Shown piece after piece: positions 8,900 through 18,568 of a stretch of 64,000 nt of DNA. How positions within the stretch are numbered: the first letter of the stretch is position 1; every line of letters starts with the position of its first letter. The DNA is taken from positions 102,581 to 166,580 of the forward strand of contig NZ_BBRH01000013.1 in NCBI RefSeq assembly GCF_002090055.1, given 5' to 3'. The notes under the pieces are model-generated. The model was given only the letters and a program-made list of their open reading frames with translations, did no database searches and had not been told where the DNA came from. This DNA comes from Demequina sp. NBRC 110051 (GTDB taxonomy: Bacteria > Actinomycetota > Actinomycetes > Actinomycetales > Demequinaceae). A program made the translations under genes and the position numbers.

Positions 8900-9785
8900 C
8901 TGCTCCCGGCTTTCCTTCCGTGGCACTGTCGTCGCCAGCGGCGGCCTCGTCGAATTCGTCGGAGACCTCGACCTGGTCGGCGCCGCCGGTCCACCTAACC
9001 GTCAGCTCGCCGAGAGAGCGTACCTGGTCGAACGCCACCACCGCCTCCCGGAACAGCTCCAGCAGCGCGAGGAAGCGGGCCACCACGATGTTGACATGAT
9101 CCGCGTCGCGCACCAGGGAGCGGAACGTCATGACGTGCTCACGCTGGAGCCGGCTCGTGACGACCGCAGCCTGCTCGCGCACCGACACGGCCGGGGCGTG
9201 CAGGTGCGCGAGGCTCACGCCCGTCTCGTTCGCCTTGGGCTGCAGCGCATGGGCCGCGAGGCGGGCGAGCTGGTCGGGGGTCACCGACCACACGAGTTCG
9301 GGCAGCAGCATCGCGAAGTGCGGCTCGAGCGGCACGTCGCGCGGGATGCACCGGGGTGCCTGCAGCATCTGGTCGAGGCTGCCGGCGACGGCCTTGAACG
9401 CGCGATACTGCAGCAGGCGGGCGAACAGCAGGTCGCGGGCCTCGAGCAGCTCCAGGTCCTCGAGGTCGTCCACCTCGCCCTGCGGCAGCAGCCGCGCCGC
9501 CTTGAGGTCGAGGAGCGTGGCCGCGACCACGAGGAACTCCGACGCCTGCGACAGGTCCCAGTCCTTGTCGCCCCCGCCGATGATCGCGAGGAATTCGTCG
9601 GTCACGCGCGCGAGGGCCACGTCCGTGATCTCCATCTCGTGCTTCGAGATGAGGCTCAGGAGCAGGTCAAAGGGGCCCTCGAAGTTGTCCAGGTGGACGG
9701 AGAAAGCGTCACTCTTGACGGCCGATGCCGTGGCCGGCTCCTCGACGGCCGTCGCCGTCGTCCCGGGCGAGGGTTCACCCGACAC
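8892..9785 (-). CDS. scpA: Segregation and condensation protein A
   Basis: ScpA is the kleisin subunit bridging SMC heads. The 297-residue protein contains the typical N-terminal block FEGPFDLLLSLISKHEMEI and a conserved C-terminal winged-helix segment (FLALLELFREAVVAF). It has an extra N-terminal tail of about 30 residues rich in Ala, Thr and Pro; one exact copy of the 16-base repeat is embedded in that tail, read as TASAV. The gene follows parA by 5 bases and overlaps scpB by 8, forming a chromosome-segregation group with xerD and parA. Confidence 0.95.
   Translation of the reverse strand: MSGEPSPGTTATAVEEPATASAVKSDAFSVHLDNFEGPFDLLLSLISKHEMEITDVALARVTDEFLAIIGGGDKDWDLSQASEFLVVAATLLDLKAARLLPQGEVDDLEDLELLEARDLLFARLLQYRAFKAVAGSLDQMLQAPRCIPRDVPLEPHFAMLLPELVWSVTPDQLARLAAHALQPKANETGVSLAHLHAPAVSVREQAAVVTSRLQREHVMTFRSLVRDADHVNIVVARFLALLELFREAVVAFDQVRSLGELTVRWTGGADQVEVSDEFDEAAAGDDSATEGKPGADG
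9718..9733 (-). repeat. 16-base iterated motif, copy 1
   Basis: On the minus strand this reads CCACGGCATCGGCCGT, exactly as in five other places in the window. Its last 14 bases can fold as ACGGC-ATCG-GCCGT. Here it is in frame inside the variable N-terminal tail of scpA. Confidence 0.8.
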
Positions 9786-9790
9786 GTGCG

Positions 9791-10606
9791 TCAGGCCGCG
9801 ACGCCGCGAGCGACGAGCTCTCGGGCGAGCTGGCGGTAGGCGTGGGCGCCCGCGTGCTGCGGCGCGAAGGTCGTGATGGGCTCGGCGGCCACCGAGGCGT
9901 CGGGGAACTTCACCGTGCGGTGGATCATCGTCTCCGTGACCCTGTCGCCAAAGCCGTGACGCACGCTCTCGACGACCTCCTGCGAGTGAAGCGTGCGGCC
10001 GTCGTACAGCGTGGGGATGATCGCGTCGATGGTCAGGCGCGGGTTGAGCCGGTCCTGCACCTTGGTGATGGTCTCGACGAGCAGGGCCACGCCGCGCATC
10101 GCGAAGTACTCGCTGGCAAGCGGGATGATGACACCGTGCGCGGCGACCAGGGCGTTGACCGTGAGCAGGCCCAGCGACGGCTGGCAGTCGATGAGGATGA
10201 CGTCGTAGTCGTCCTCGACTCCGCGCAGCGCGCGATCGAGCGTGGACTCTCGCGCGACCTCTCCCACCAGCTGTACCTCGGCCGCCGACAGGTCGATGTT
10301 GGCCGGCATCAGGTCGAGGTTGGCGACATTGGTGGGCACGATGACGTCCTCGGCCTTGACCGAGGACCGCATCAGCAGGTCGTAGATGGTGAGCTCTGCC
10401 TCATTGGGGTTGATCCCGAGTCCGGCCGAGGCCGCCCCCTGCGGGTCGAAGTCGACGACCAAGACCTTCCGCCCGTACTCCGCGAGCGAGGCCGCGAGGT
10501 TGACGGTGGTCGTGGTCTTGCCCACGCCGCCCTTCTGGTTGCACAGCGCGACCACGCGCGCGGGACCGTGGCTGGCAAGGGGTGCGGGCTCAGGGAAGTC
10601 GGTCAC
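9791..10606 (-). CDS. ParA/Soj-type ATPase
   Basis: A 271-residue deviant Walker ATPase. The P-loop is CNQKGGVGKTTTTVNLA, with the signature lysine of the ParA/MinD class, followed by VLVVDFDPQGAASAGLG and ILIDCQPSLGLLTVNAL. It lies directly upstream of scpA without a parB neighbour, which is the usual place for the second ParA paralogue of actinobacteria, not the origin-linked parAB pair. A role in chromosome organisation is likely but not proven. The GTG at 10606 was chosen because a purine-rich AAGGTG precedes it and the longer frame runs into the xerD end region. Confidence 0.9.
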   Translation of the reverse strand: MTDFPEPAPLASHGPARVVALCNQKGGVGKTTTTVNLAASLAEYGRKVLVVDFDPQGAASAGLGINPNEAELTIYDLLMRSSVKAEDVIVPTNVANLDLMPANIDLSAAEVQLVGEVARESTLDRALRGVEDDYDVILIDCQPSLGLLTVNALVAAHGVIIPLASEYFAMRGVALLVETITKVQDRLNPRLTIDAIIPTLYDGRTLHSQEVVESVRHGFGDRVTETMIHRTVKFPDASVAAEPITTFAPQHAGAHAYRQLARELVARGVAA

Positions 10607-10637
10607 GTGCCACACCTTACCGCCGGTCGCGGGGCGC

Positions 10638-11582
10638 TCAGCGGCGGGCACGCGGGTGGCTGGTGGCGTAGACCTCACGCAACGCATCCTGGGTGACCGC
10701 GGTATAGATCTGCGTTGTCGTCACTGACGCATGACCCAGCAGCTCTTGCACCACGCGCACGTCCGCCCCGCCCGACAGCAGATGCGTGGCAAACGAGTGT
10801 CTCAGCGTGTGGGGCGAGACGTCGGCGACGCCGGCGCGCTCCGAGGCGGCCTTCAGGATCGTCCACGCGCTCTGGCGCGACAGCCGGCCGCCGCGCGTGT
10901 TGAGGAACAGTGCGGGGGTACCCGCCCCCGCCTGCGCCAGCGGGGAGCGCGCGCGCACCAGGTAGGCGTGGAGCTCTCGCGCGGCGTAGCCCCCGATGGG
11001 CACCACCCTCTCCTTGCGGCCCTTGCCGCGCAGCAGGACCGCCTCTTCTCCCTCGGTCAGCGTGACGTCGTCGACGTCGAGTCCCACGGCCTCCGAGATG
11101 CGCGCGCCCGTTGCATACACGAGCTCGAGCAGCGCACGGTCGCGCAGCGGTGCGGGCCCCTCTCCCGAGGACGCGGCTTCGAGGATCGCCTCGACGTGCC
11201 CCGTCGAGATGGCCTTCGGAAGCCGCTGCGGGATCGCGCGCGGCTTCACCTCGCTCGAGGCATCGATGGTGCTCCAGCCCTCGGCGAGCGCAAAGCGATG
11301 CCAGCCGCGTACCGCCACGACCGTGCGGGAGGCCGATGCCGGCGCGAGCGGCCGCCCCCCGTCGCTTCCCGTACCGATCGCCTGGGCAAAGTCCGCGACG
11401 TCCGAGCGGGTCACCTCGCCCATGGCGGCGCGCTCGCGCGCCGTCAGGAAGCGGCAATAGCGGGCGAGGTCGCGACGATAGGCGGCGAGCGTGTTGGTGC
11501 TCAGCCCGCGCTCGACGGCCACGTGAGCGAGGTAGGCCTCGCGGGCCTCGTCGATGCCGATCCCGGCGTCGTTGCCTGTCAC
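10638..11582 (-). CDS. xerD: Site-specific tyrosine recombinase XerD
   Basis: A 314-residue tyrosine recombinase with an N-terminal SAM-like core-binding domain (YLAHVAVERGLSTNTLAAYR). All six catalytic positions are visible: Arg in ATGARISEAVGL, Lys in GKGRKERVVPI, His-x-x-Arg in HTLRHSFATHLL, His in LLGHASVTTTQ and the nucleophile Tyr in QIYTAVT. XerD with XerC resolves chromosome dimers at dif. Its place beside parA-scpAB is standard in actinobacteria and supports XerD over a phage integrase. It is the first gene of the minus-strand run toward der. Confidence 0.94.
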   Translation of the reverse strand: MTGNDAGIGIDEAREAYLAHVAVERGLSTNTLAAYRRDLARYCRFLTARERAAMGEVTRSDVADFAQAIGTGSDGGRPLAPASASRTVVAVRGWHRFALAEGWSTIDASSEVKPRAIPQRLPKAISTGHVEAILEAASSGEGPAPLRDRALLELVYATGARISEAVGLDVDDVTLTEGEEAVLLRGKGRKERVVPIGGYAARELHAYLVRARSPLAQAGAGTPALFLNTRGGRLSRQSAWTILKAASERAGVADVSPHTLRHSFATHLLSGGADVRVVQELLGHASVTTTQIYTAVTQDALREVYATSHPRARR

Positions 11583-11595
11583 TGGTGCTGCCGGC

Positions 11596-12561
11596 TTAGC
11601 CGGCCCAGACGGTCAGGGCCTCCGGCAGGAACGGGTCCACCATGATGGCCGCGAACACGACCGTCAGGTACGTGATCGAGTCGTGGAACAGGCGCATCTC
11701 GCGCAGCTTGGCCTCGTCGCGCTGGGCGCGGCGGTACAGACGGACGCAGCCGGTCATGAACCAGGCACCGGCCGCGGCGGCCACGCCGGCGTAGACCCAC
11801 GTCATGCCGCCTACCGGGATGAGGACCAGGGTCGTCACGACCATCGCGGCCGCGTAGCCGATCATCTCGATCGCCACGCGGCGGCTGCTCGCGAGCACCG
11901 GCAACATGGGGACCTCGGCGCGCGCGTAGTCGCGCTTGAACTTCATCGACAGCGGCCAGTAGTGCGGCGGCGTCCAGAAGAAGATGATGAGGAACAGCAG
12001 CACGGGGGTCCACGACAGCGACTGCGTGACCGCGGCCCACCCGATGAGCACCGGCATGCAGCCCGCGGCGCCGCCCCACACGATGTTCTGCGCGGTGCGG
12101 CGCTTGAGGATCATCGTGTAGACCACGACGTAGCCGACGATGGCGGCCACCGATAGCACCGATGCGAGGGGCGAGCCCACGACCACCCAGAACCACGCGG
12201 TCGACACGACGGCGAGGACCGAGGCGAAGGTGAGCGCCTCCGAGGGGGTCACCTTTCCGGTGACGAGCGGGCGTCCCTTGGTCCGGTTCATCACGGCGTC
12301 GATGTCGCGGTCCAAATACATGTTGTAGGCATTCGCGGAGCCCGCGGACAGGTAGCCGCCCACCACGGTGCTGAGCAGCAGCGTCCACGACGGGAAGCCG
12401 TCGGCGGCGAGGATCATCGCGGGCACGGTCGTCACCAGCAGCAGCTCGATGATGCGCGGCTTGGTGAGGGCGACGTACGCCTTGATCTTGTCCCCCGCTG
12501 AGATGCGCGACGAACCGGGAGCGCTCGCGCGGCGGGACGCGGCAGACGTAGCCTGGGACAT
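11596..12561 (-). CDS. ctaB: Protoheme IX farnesyltransferase (heme O synthase)
   Basis: CtaB attaches a farnesyl group to heme B to make heme O for the aa3-type cytochrome oxidase. The 321-residue protein starts with a 28-residue basic tail and then has the UbiA-family layout of about nine membrane segments. The first Asp-rich motif reads [20 protein letters not shown], and the second lies in the loop around [14 protein letters not shown]. The start is ATG 12561; another ATG three codons upstream is possible. It is divergent from tkt across 207 bases, and heme-pathway genes next to pentose-phosphate genes are common in actinobacteria. Confidence 0.95.
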   Translation of the reverse strand: MSQATSAASRRASAPGSSRISAGDKIKAYVALTKPRIIELLLVTTVPAMILAADGFPSWTLLLSTVVGGYLSAGSANAYNMYLDRDIDAVMNRTKGRPLVTGKVTPSEALTFASVLAVVSTAWFWVVVGSPLASVLSVAAIVGYVVVYTMILKRRTAQNIVWGGAAGCMPVLIGWAAVTQSLSWTPVLLFLIIFFWTPPHYWPLSMKFKRDYARAEVPMLPVLASSRRVAIEMIGYAAAMVVTTLVLIPVGGMTWVYAGVAAAAGAWFMTGCVRLYRRAQRDEAKLREMRLFHDSITYLTVVFAAIMVDPFLPEALTVWAG

Positions 12562-12768
12562 GCGCTCCATGGTACCCGTGTAGGCCGCGACGGCGGACGA
12601 GCCGCGCGCGGCCGTCGCCCCGTGCCACGCGGGGCCCCGATGACACCGAGATGTCTGACGCCTCACCGCCTCCTGAACGGGCGCGTGAAGTCGCCCCGAT
12701 GAGCATCGAGGCACCCGGGACGCCGGTAGGCTGGCGGGGAACCATCTCACGATTCATGGGAGAAATCT

Positions 12769-14835
12769 GTGACCGTCACCTGGACCGATGCCGACCGCCG
12801 CGCCGTTGACACGTTGCGCGTGCTTGCCGCCGACGCCGTAGAGAAGGTTGGCAACGGGCACCCCGGCACCGCCATCTCGCTCGCGCCCGCCGCGTATCTG
12901 CTTTTTCAGAACGTCATGCGCCACGACCCCTCGGACTCGTCGTGGCTGGGCCGCGACCGCTTTGTGCTGTCCGCGGGCCACTCGTCGCTGACGCTGTACC
13001 TGCAGCTGTTCGCCTCCGGCTATGACCTGGACCTCGACGACCTCAAGGCGCTGCGCACCGAAGGCTCGCGCACCCCCGGTCACCCTGAGTACGGCCACAC
13101 CGACGGCGTGGAGATCACCACCGGCCCCCTCGGCACCGGCATCGCCTCGTCCGTGGGCATGGCGATGGCCGCCCGCAAGGAGCGCGGCCTGCTCGACCCC
13201 GAGGCCGCCCCCGGCACCTCGCCGTTCGACCACCACGTGTACGTCATCGCCGGTGACGGCTGCCTGCAGGAGGGCGTCTCGTCCGAGGCCTCCTCGCTCG
13301 CGGGAACCCAGGAGCTGGGCAACCTCGTCGTCATCTGGGACGACAACCGCATCTCGATCGAGCACGAGACCGACATCTCGTTCACCGAGGACGTCATGGC
13401 CCGCTACGAGGCCTACGGCTGGCACACCCAGCACGTGAACTGGATCACCGAGGACGGCGGCTACGAGGAGAACCCCGGCGCCCTCTACGACGCCATCGAG
13501 GCCGCGAAGGCCGAGACCGGCAAGCCCTCGATCATCCGCCTGTCGACCATCATCGGTTGGCCCTCGCCCACCAAGCAGAACACCGGCGGCGTGCACGGCT
13601 CGGCGCTCGGCGCCACGGAGGTCGCTGGCCTCAAGGAGGTGCTCGGTTTCGACCCCGAGCAGTCCTTCGTGGTCGAGCCCGAGATCCTCGACCACATGCA
13701 CAAGGTCAAGGAGCGCGGCCAGGCCGCCCACTCCGAGTGGAACGCCGACCTCGCCCGCTGGGAGGCGGAGAACCCCGAGCGCGCCGCGCTGCTCGCCCGC
13801 CTGTCGAAGCGTGAGCTTCCCGAGGGCTGGGACGAGGCACTGCCGTCGTTCGAGGTGGGCTCGAAGGTGGCGACCCGTGCCGCCTCCGGCAAGGTGCTGA
13901 GCGCCCTCGCCCCCGTGCTGCCCGAGCTGTGGGGCGGCTCGGCCGACCTCGCCGGCTCGAACAACACCACGATGGACGGCGAGCCGTCCTTCATCCCGCC
14001 GCGCCGCTCGACCCACTCCTGGCCCGACGCCCAGTGGTACGGCCGCACCATGCACTTCGGCATCCGCGAGTTCGGCATGGGCGCGATCCTTAACGGCATC
14101 ACGCTGCACGGCCTGACCCGCACGTACGGCGGCACGTTCCTGGTGTTCTCGGACTACATGCGCGCGTCGGTGCGTCTCGCCGCGCTCATGCGTATCCCCA
14201 CCACGTTCGTGTGGACGCACGACTCCGTGGGCCTGGGTGAGGACGGCCCCACCCACCAGCCGATCGAGCACATCGCGACGCTGCGTGCGATCCCCGGCCT
14301 CGACGTGGTCCGCCCCGCGGACGCGAACGAGACCGCGGCCGCGTGGAAGGCGATCCTCGAGACCACGGACCGTCCGTCCGCGATCATCCTGTCGCGCCAG
14401 AACCTGCCCGTGCTCGAGGGCACGTCGGCCGAGGGAGTCGCCAAGGGCGCCTACGTCCTCGCCGGCGAGGGCGAGGAGGCCGATGTGGTCATCGTCGCCA
14501 CCGGTTCCGAGGTTTCCGTCGCCCTGGGTGCGCGTGAGCTGCTCGCGGCCGACGGCGTGAAGGCTCGCGTCGTGTCGATGCCGTCGCGTGAGCGCTTCGA
14601 GCGCCAGGACGCCGAGTACCGCGAGTCGGTGCTCCCCGCGGCACTCAAGGCCCGCGTCACCGTCGAGGCCGGCTCGCGCCTGGGCTGGACCGAGATTGCC
14701 GGCGACGCCGGTCGCACGGTGTCGGTGGACCACTTCGGTGAGTCGGCCGACGGCGCGCTCCTGCTCGCGAAGTACGGCTTCACCGCCGAGAACGTGGCCG
14801 CTCAGGCCCGCGAGTCGCTGGCCGCCGCCAAGTGA
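12769..14835 (+). CDS. tkt: Transketolase
   Basis: A 688-residue thiamine diphosphate enzyme that moves two-carbon units between sugar phosphates. The N-terminal half holds NGHPGTAISLAP and the ThDP-binding block GDGCLQEGVSSEASSLAGTQ followed by DDNRIS; the pyrimidine domain has the catalytic glutamate in FGIREFGMGAI and the substrate block THDSVGLGEDGPTHQPIEH. The start is a GTG at 12769, seven bases after GGGAGA. It is the first gene of a plus-strand pentose phosphate set, but a long hairpin separates it from zwf. Confidence 0.97.
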   Translation: MTVTWTDADRRAVDTLRVLAADAVEKVGNGHPGTAISLAPAAYLLFQNVMRHDPSDSSWLGRDRFVLSAGHSSLTLYLQLFASGYDLDLDDLKALRTEGSRTPGHPEYGHTDGVEITTGPLGTGIASSVGMAMAARKERGLLDPEAAPGTSPFDHHVYVIAGDGCLQEGVSSEASSLAGTQELGNLVVIWDDNRISIEHETDISFTEDVMARYEAYGWHTQHVNWITEDGGYEENPGALYDAIEAAKAETGKPSIIRLSTIIGWPSPTKQNTGGVHGSALGATEVAGLKEVLGFDPEQSFVVEPEILDHMHKVKERGQAAHSEWNADLARWEAENPERAALLARLSKRELPEGWDEALPSFEVGSKVATRAASGKVLSALAPVLPELWGGSADLAGSNNTTMDGEPSFIPPRRSTHSWPDAQWYGRTMHFGIREFGMGAILNGITLHGLTRTYGGTFLVFSDYMRASVRLAALMRIPTTFVWTHDSVGLGEDGPTHQPIEHIATLRAIPGLDVVRPADANETAAAWKAILETTDRPSAIILSRQNLPVLEGTSAEGVAKGAYVLAGEGEEADVVIVATGSEVSVALGARELLAADGVKARVVSMPSRERFERQDAEYRESVLPAALKARVTVEAGSRLGWTEIAGDAGRTVSVDHFGESADGALLLAKYGFTAENVAAQARESLAAAK

Positions 14836-14840
14836 CCGCC

Positions 14841-14883
14841 GGGAGTGCGGTGAGGCGAGCATCCCTCGCCTCACCGCACTCCC
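14841..14883 (+). terminator. 19-bp perfect hairpin after tkt
   Basis: Bases 14841-14859 and 14865-14883 are exact inverted repeats around a 5-base loop, starting 6 bases after the tkt stop. There is no T-run after it. I read it as a transcription terminator or 3'-end stabiliser between tkt and zwf. Confidence 0.7.
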
Positions 14884-14946
14884 TCACCACCCCCTCCCCC
14901 GGAACACACGCGGCGAGTCCCGTCCCGCCGCGACGTAAGGACTGAC

Positions 14947-16467
14947 ATGGTCAATCCGCTGCGCGACCCGCGCGACCGCCGCCTTCCCCGCATCGCGGGC
15001 TCCTGTGGCCTGGTGATGTTTGGCGTCACCGGCGACCTCGCCCGCAAGAAGCTCATGCCCGCGGTCTACGACCTCGCCAACCGAGGCCTGCTTCCCCCCG
15101 CCTTCGCGCTGACTGGCTTCGCCCGGCGAGAGTGGGACCGTGAGGACTTCGAGAAGGTCGTCTACGACTCCGTCAAGAAGCACGCCCGCACGCCCTTCCG
15201 CGAGGAGACCTGGAAGCAGCTCGCGGAGGGCATCCGCTTCGTCCAGGGCACCTTCGACGATCCGGACGCCTTCCGCCGCCTGCGCGAGACCGTCGAGAAG
15301 CTCGACGAACGCCGCGGCACCGGCGGCAATCACGCCTTCTACCTGTCCATCCCGCCTTCGGCCTTCCCCCAGGTGTTGACGCAGCTGCGCGACTCTGGAC
15401 TGTCGGATGCGAAGGACGATGCCTGGCGCCGCGTGGTGATCGAGAAGCCCTTCGGCCAGGACCTCGTCACCGCCAACGAGCTCGACGGCGTTGTCTCCGA
15501 GGTGTTCCCGCCGGACTCCGTGTTCCGCATCGACCACTATCTGGGCAAGGAGACGGTCCAGAACCTCCTCGCGCTGCGCTTCGCGAACCAGCTGTTCGAG
15601 CCCATCTGGAACAGCCAGTACGTGGACCACGTCCAGATCACCATGGCCGAAGACATCGGCATCGGCTCGCGTGCGGGCTACTACGACGGCATCGGCCAGG
15701 CCCGCGACGTCATCCAGAACCACCTCCTGCAGCTTTTCGCCCTGACCGCCATGGAGGAGCCCGCGACGTTCGACGCGGACGACCTGCGCGGCGAGAAGGA
15801 GAAGGTGCTGCGCGCGGCGAAGCTCCCCGACGACCTCGACGCCAACACGGCCCGCGGCCAGTACGCCGCAGGCTGGCGCGGTGGCGAGCAGGTGGGCGGA
15901 TACCTCGACGAGGACGACATCTCGTCCGACTCGATTACCGAAACCTACGCCGCTATCCGGCTCGACGTCCCCAACCGTCGTTGGGCCGGTACGCCGTTCT
16001 ACCTGCGCGCGGGCAAGCGCCTGGGCCGTCGCGTCACCGAGATCGCGCTGGTCTTCAAGAAGGCCCCGAGCCCCTACTTCCAGGACATCGAGGGCACCGA
16101 GGCGGGCAACAACGCGCTCGTCATCCGCGTGCAGCCCGACGAGGGAGTGACCCTGCGGTTCGGGTCCAAGGTGCCCGGCTCGCAGATGGAAGTGCGCGAC
16201 GTCACCATGGACTTTGGCTACGGCAACGCCTTCACCGAGTCCTCGCCCGAGGCCTACGAGCGCCTCATCCTCGACGTCCTGCTGGGCGACCCGCCGCTGT
16301 TCCCGCGGCACGAGGAGGTCGCGCTGTCGTGGAAGCTGCTGGACCCCGTCATCGCCCATTGGGAGGGCTCGGGAACCCAGCCGGAGCAGTACCGCTCGGG
16401 CACGTGGGGCCCGGCGAGCGCCGACGCCATGTTGGCCAAGGACGGACGCGTCTGGAGGCGCCCATGA
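14947..16467 (+). CDS. zwf: Glucose-6-phosphate 1-dehydrogenase
   Basis: A 506-residue enzyme that opens the oxidative pentose phosphate pathway and makes NADPH. The nucleotide-binding block is MFGVTGDLARKKLMPAVY and the active-site motif is FRIDHYLGKETVQN, with the catalytic His and Lys present. Length matches the family. It has its own 63-base leader after the tkt hairpin and its stop overlaps opcA by 4 bases (ATGA), so zwf and OpcA, its assembly partner, are coupled. Confidence 0.97.
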   Translation: MVNPLRDPRDRRLPRIAGSCGLVMFGVTGDLARKKLMPAVYDLANRGLLPPAFALTGFARREWDREDFEKVVYDSVKKHARTPFREETWKQLAEGIRFVQGTFDDPDAFRRLRETVEKLDERRGTGGNHAFYLSIPPSAFPQVLTQLRDSGLSDAKDDAWRRVVIEKPFGQDLVTANELDGVVSEVFPPDSVFRIDHYLGKETVQNLLALRFANQLFEPIWNSQYVDHVQITMAEDIGIGSRAGYYDGIGQARDVIQNHLLQLFALTAMEEPATFDADDLRGEKEKVLRAAKLPDDLDANTARGQYAAGWRGGEQVGGYLDEDDISSDSITETYAAIRLDVPNRRWAGTPFYLRAGKRLGRRVTEIALVFKKAPSPYFQDIEGTEAGNNALVIRVQPDEGVTLRFGSKVPGSQMEVRDVTMDFGYGNAFTESSPEAYERLILDVLLGDPPLFPRHEEVALSWKLLDPVIAHWEGSGTQPEQYRSGTWGPASADAMLAKDGRVWRRP

Positions 16468-17378
16468 TCATCGACCTGCCCCGTACCTCCATCTCGGAGA
16501 TCAACAAGCGCCTGGTGCAGTCGCGCAAGGACTTCGGTGTCATCACGCTCGGACGCGTCCTGACTCTCGTGATCGACGCCACCGATGCTGACGTCGAGGA
16601 CGCCATCACGACCGCGAACGTCGCCTCGCGTGAACACCCCTGCCGCATCATCGTCATCGCGCCGCACGACGGCGACGAGGGCACCCTCGACGCCGAGCTG
16701 CGCGTGGGCGGCGACGCCGGCGCCTCCGAGGTGGTGGTCCTGCGCCCCTCGCGTGTCCAGGCCGAGCACGGCGACACGCTCGTCATGCCGCTGCTGCTGC
16801 CCGACGTCCCGATCGTGGCCTGGTGGCCCGCGGCGGTGCCCGCCGACCCCGGTGCATCAAGCATGGGACGGATGGCGTCGCGCCGCATCACCGACTCGAA
16901 GGGCGAGGCCGACCCGGTGGGCGTGCTGCGCCACCTTGCCGAGCACTACCAGCCCGGCGACACCGACCTGGCCTGGACGCGCGTGACCCGCTGGCGCGCG
17001 CTCCTTGCCGCCGCGCTCGAGCAGGTTGCGGACCAGCGCGTGACGAAGGCCCGCCTGCACGGCGACACCGGTAGCCCCTCGATCCTGCTGCTGGGCGCCT
17101 GGCTCCAGGGCACCTTGGGGTGCGAGTTCGAGGCGACGTACGCCGACGACGTGCGCGGCCTCCAGTCGATCGTGCTCGAGACCCCGTCGGGGGAGATCGG
17201 TATCGCCCGGCCCGACGGCCACAACGCGACCCTCACCCAGCCCGGCCAGCCCGAGCACACCATCGCGCTTCCCGCGCGGACCCTGGGCGACTGCCTGGCC
17301 GAGGAGCTGCGCCGCCTGGACGACGACCCCGTCTACGGCGAGGCGCTGCGACGCTGGGCCGGAGCGGAGTCCGCCTGA
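16464..17378 (+). CDS. opcA: Glucose-6-phosphate dehydrogenase assembly protein OpcA
   Basis: A 304-residue soluble protein starting MIIDLPRTSISEINKRLVQ. The central part (LLLPDVPIVAWWPAAVP) and the later WTRVTRWRALLAAAL are typical of actinobacterial OpcA, which associates with Zwf and is needed for its activity. There is no catalytic site of its own to see. It sits between zwf and pgl with a 4-base overlap upstream and a 1-base overlap downstream, the standard arrangement of this set. Confidence 0.95.
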   Translation: MIIDLPRTSISEINKRLVQSRKDFGVITLGRVLTLVIDATDADVEDAITTANVASREHPCRIIVIAPHDGDEGTLDAELRVGGDAGASEVVVLRPSRVQAEHGDTLVMPLLLPDVPIVAWWPAAVPADPGASSMGRMASRRITDSKGEADPVGVLRHLAEHYQPGDTDLAWTRVTRWRALLAAALEQVADQRVTKARLHGDTGSPSILLLGAWLQGTLGCEFEATYADDVRGLQSIVLETPSGEIGIARPDGHNATLTQPGQPEHTIALPARTLGDCLAEELRRLDDDPVYGEALRRWAGAESA

Positions 17379-18088
17379 TGAGGCAGGTCATCGTCCACGC
17401 GGATGCCGACGCCGTGGCGCAGGCCACCGGCGCCCGCCTGCTCCTGGCCCTGGGCGACGCCGTGGCCCTGCGCGGACGAGCCGACGCCGTGCTCACCGGC
17501 GGCACCGTCGGCATCGCCCTCCTCGAGGCCGCGGCCGCCTCGCCTCTCGCGGCGACCGTCGACTGGACCAGCGTGCACCTGTGGTGGGGCGACGAGCGTT
17601 TTGTCCCCGCCGGAGACGCGGATCGCAATGAGGGACAGGCACAGGACGCGCTCCTGCACGCACTGCCCTTACCCGAGGAGAACATCCACCGCATGGGCGC
17701 GAGCGACCACTTCGCGACCGCGGAGGACGCCGCCGCCGACTACGCGCGCGAGATCGCCGAGGCCGGCACACCCGCATGGGACGTGCTGCTGCTGGGCCTC
17801 GGCCCCGACGCCCACGTCGCCTCGCTGTTCCCCGGTCACCCTGTCTTCGAGGGCCCCGACGCGGAGACGCACGCGGTGCACGACTCCCCCAAGCCGCCGC
17901 CCACGCGCGTGTCGCTGGGCCTGGGCAGCATCAACCGCGCACGCGAGGTGTGGGTCGTCGCCGCGGGCCAGGGCAAGGCGACAGCCGTGCGTGACTCCCT
18001 GCGCCGCTCGGGCGTTCCCGGCGGTGCCGTCGACGGCACCGAACGCACCCTGTGGCTCGTGGACGCTGCGGCGACCACCACGCTGTAG
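17378..18088 (+). CDS. pgl: 6-phosphogluconolactonase
   Basis: A 236-residue member of the NagB/Pgl family that hydrolyses 6-phosphogluconolactone, completing the reaction series begun by Zwf. The conserved blocks are VHLWWGDERFVP, LLLGLGPDAHVASLFPGH and the C-terminal VDGTERTLWLVD. The ATG is embedded in the opcA stop (TGATG), so translation is coupled. A perfect hairpin 24 bases after the stop ends the unit. Confidence 0.96.
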   Translation: MRQVIVHADADAVAQATGARLLLALGDAVALRGRADAVLTGGTVGIALLEAAAASPLAATVDWTSVHLWWGDERFVPAGDADRNEGQAQDALLHALPLPEENIHRMGASDHFATAEDAAADYAREIAEAGTPAWDVLLLGLGPDAHVASLFPGHPVFEGPDAETHAVHDSPKPPPTRVSLGLGSINRAREVWVVAAGQGKATAVRDSLRRSGVPGGAVDGTERTLWLVDAAATTTL

Positions 18089-18092
18089 CCAG

Positions 18093-18108
18093 CCACGGCA
18101 TCGGCCGT
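18093..18108 (+). repeat. 16-base iterated motif, copy 2
   Basis: CCACGGCATCGGCCGT, four bases after the pgl stop. Together with the stop codon it forms a 23-base block that is also found, on the other strand, at the end of coaE. Confidence 0.85.
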
Positions 18109-18112
18109 AGAC

Positions 18113-18150
18113 AAGGAAGGGCGGGGCCATCGTTGGCCCCGCCCTTCCTT
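18113..18150. terminator. Bidirectional terminator between pgl and the SelW-like gene
   Basis: A perfect 16-bp stem (18113-18128 with 18135-18150) and 6-base loop lie between two convergent genes. The stem begins AAGG and ends CCTT, so each strand gets only a very short T-run. It can serve both pgl and the minus-strand gene. Confidence 0.85.
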
Positions 18151-18163
18151 GCGCTGTCAGGCG

Positions 18164-18394
18164 TTAGGCCGCGAGACGCGCCTTGACGGCCTCGACGATC
18201 TGCGTGATGTCGTACTCGTCGGGCTTGGCGTAAATGGTGTCACCGTCGGCCCGGAACGTGAAGACGCCCTTCTCCCCCGTCACCAACGCGACCGACTCGA
18301 CGGCACCGCCGAACGTCGTCAGCAGCGCGCGCTGCGCCTCGATCGCCCGGTCAAGGTAGCCGCAGGGAACGCAGTACTCGATCTCGATCTTCAT
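18164..18394 (-). CDS. SelT/SelW/SelH-like (Rdx) thioredoxin-fold protein
   Basis: A 76-residue protein starting MKIEIEYCVPCGYLDRA. The CxxC pair (CVPC) sits at the place where vertebrate selenoprotein W has its Cys-x-x-Sec, and the rest follows the Rdx family pattern (VFTFRADGDTIYAKP). Such proteins are thought to be small redox proteins; the bacterial substrate is unknown. An AGGAGG-like site lies close upstream of ATG 18394. It stands alone between two terminators. Confidence 0.85.
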   Translation of the reverse strand: MKIEIEYCVPCGYLDRAIEAQRALLTTFGGAVESVALVTGEKGVFTFRADGDTIYAKPDEYDITQIVEAVKARLAA

Positions 18395-18514
18395 GGAAGT
18401 CCTCCTGGAGGGTCGATGGGGGTCGTCTCCCATCCTGTCATGCGCACCGCCGCGCGCCCGTGATCCCACCCCCACCACGCCGTGGGGAGGCGTGGCACGT
18501 AACCCGGACACGCG

Positions 18515-18550
18515 AAAGCCCGGCGGCTCCCTTGCGGGAAGCAGCCGGGC
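18515..18550 (-). terminator. Terminator after rbpA
   Basis: On the minus strand a GC-rich stem (18537-18550 pairing imperfectly with 18518-18532) is followed by TTT at 18517-18515. It begins about 19 bases after the rbpA stop. Confidence 0.7.
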
Positions 18551-18568
18551 CTCGAAGACTGACGAGCG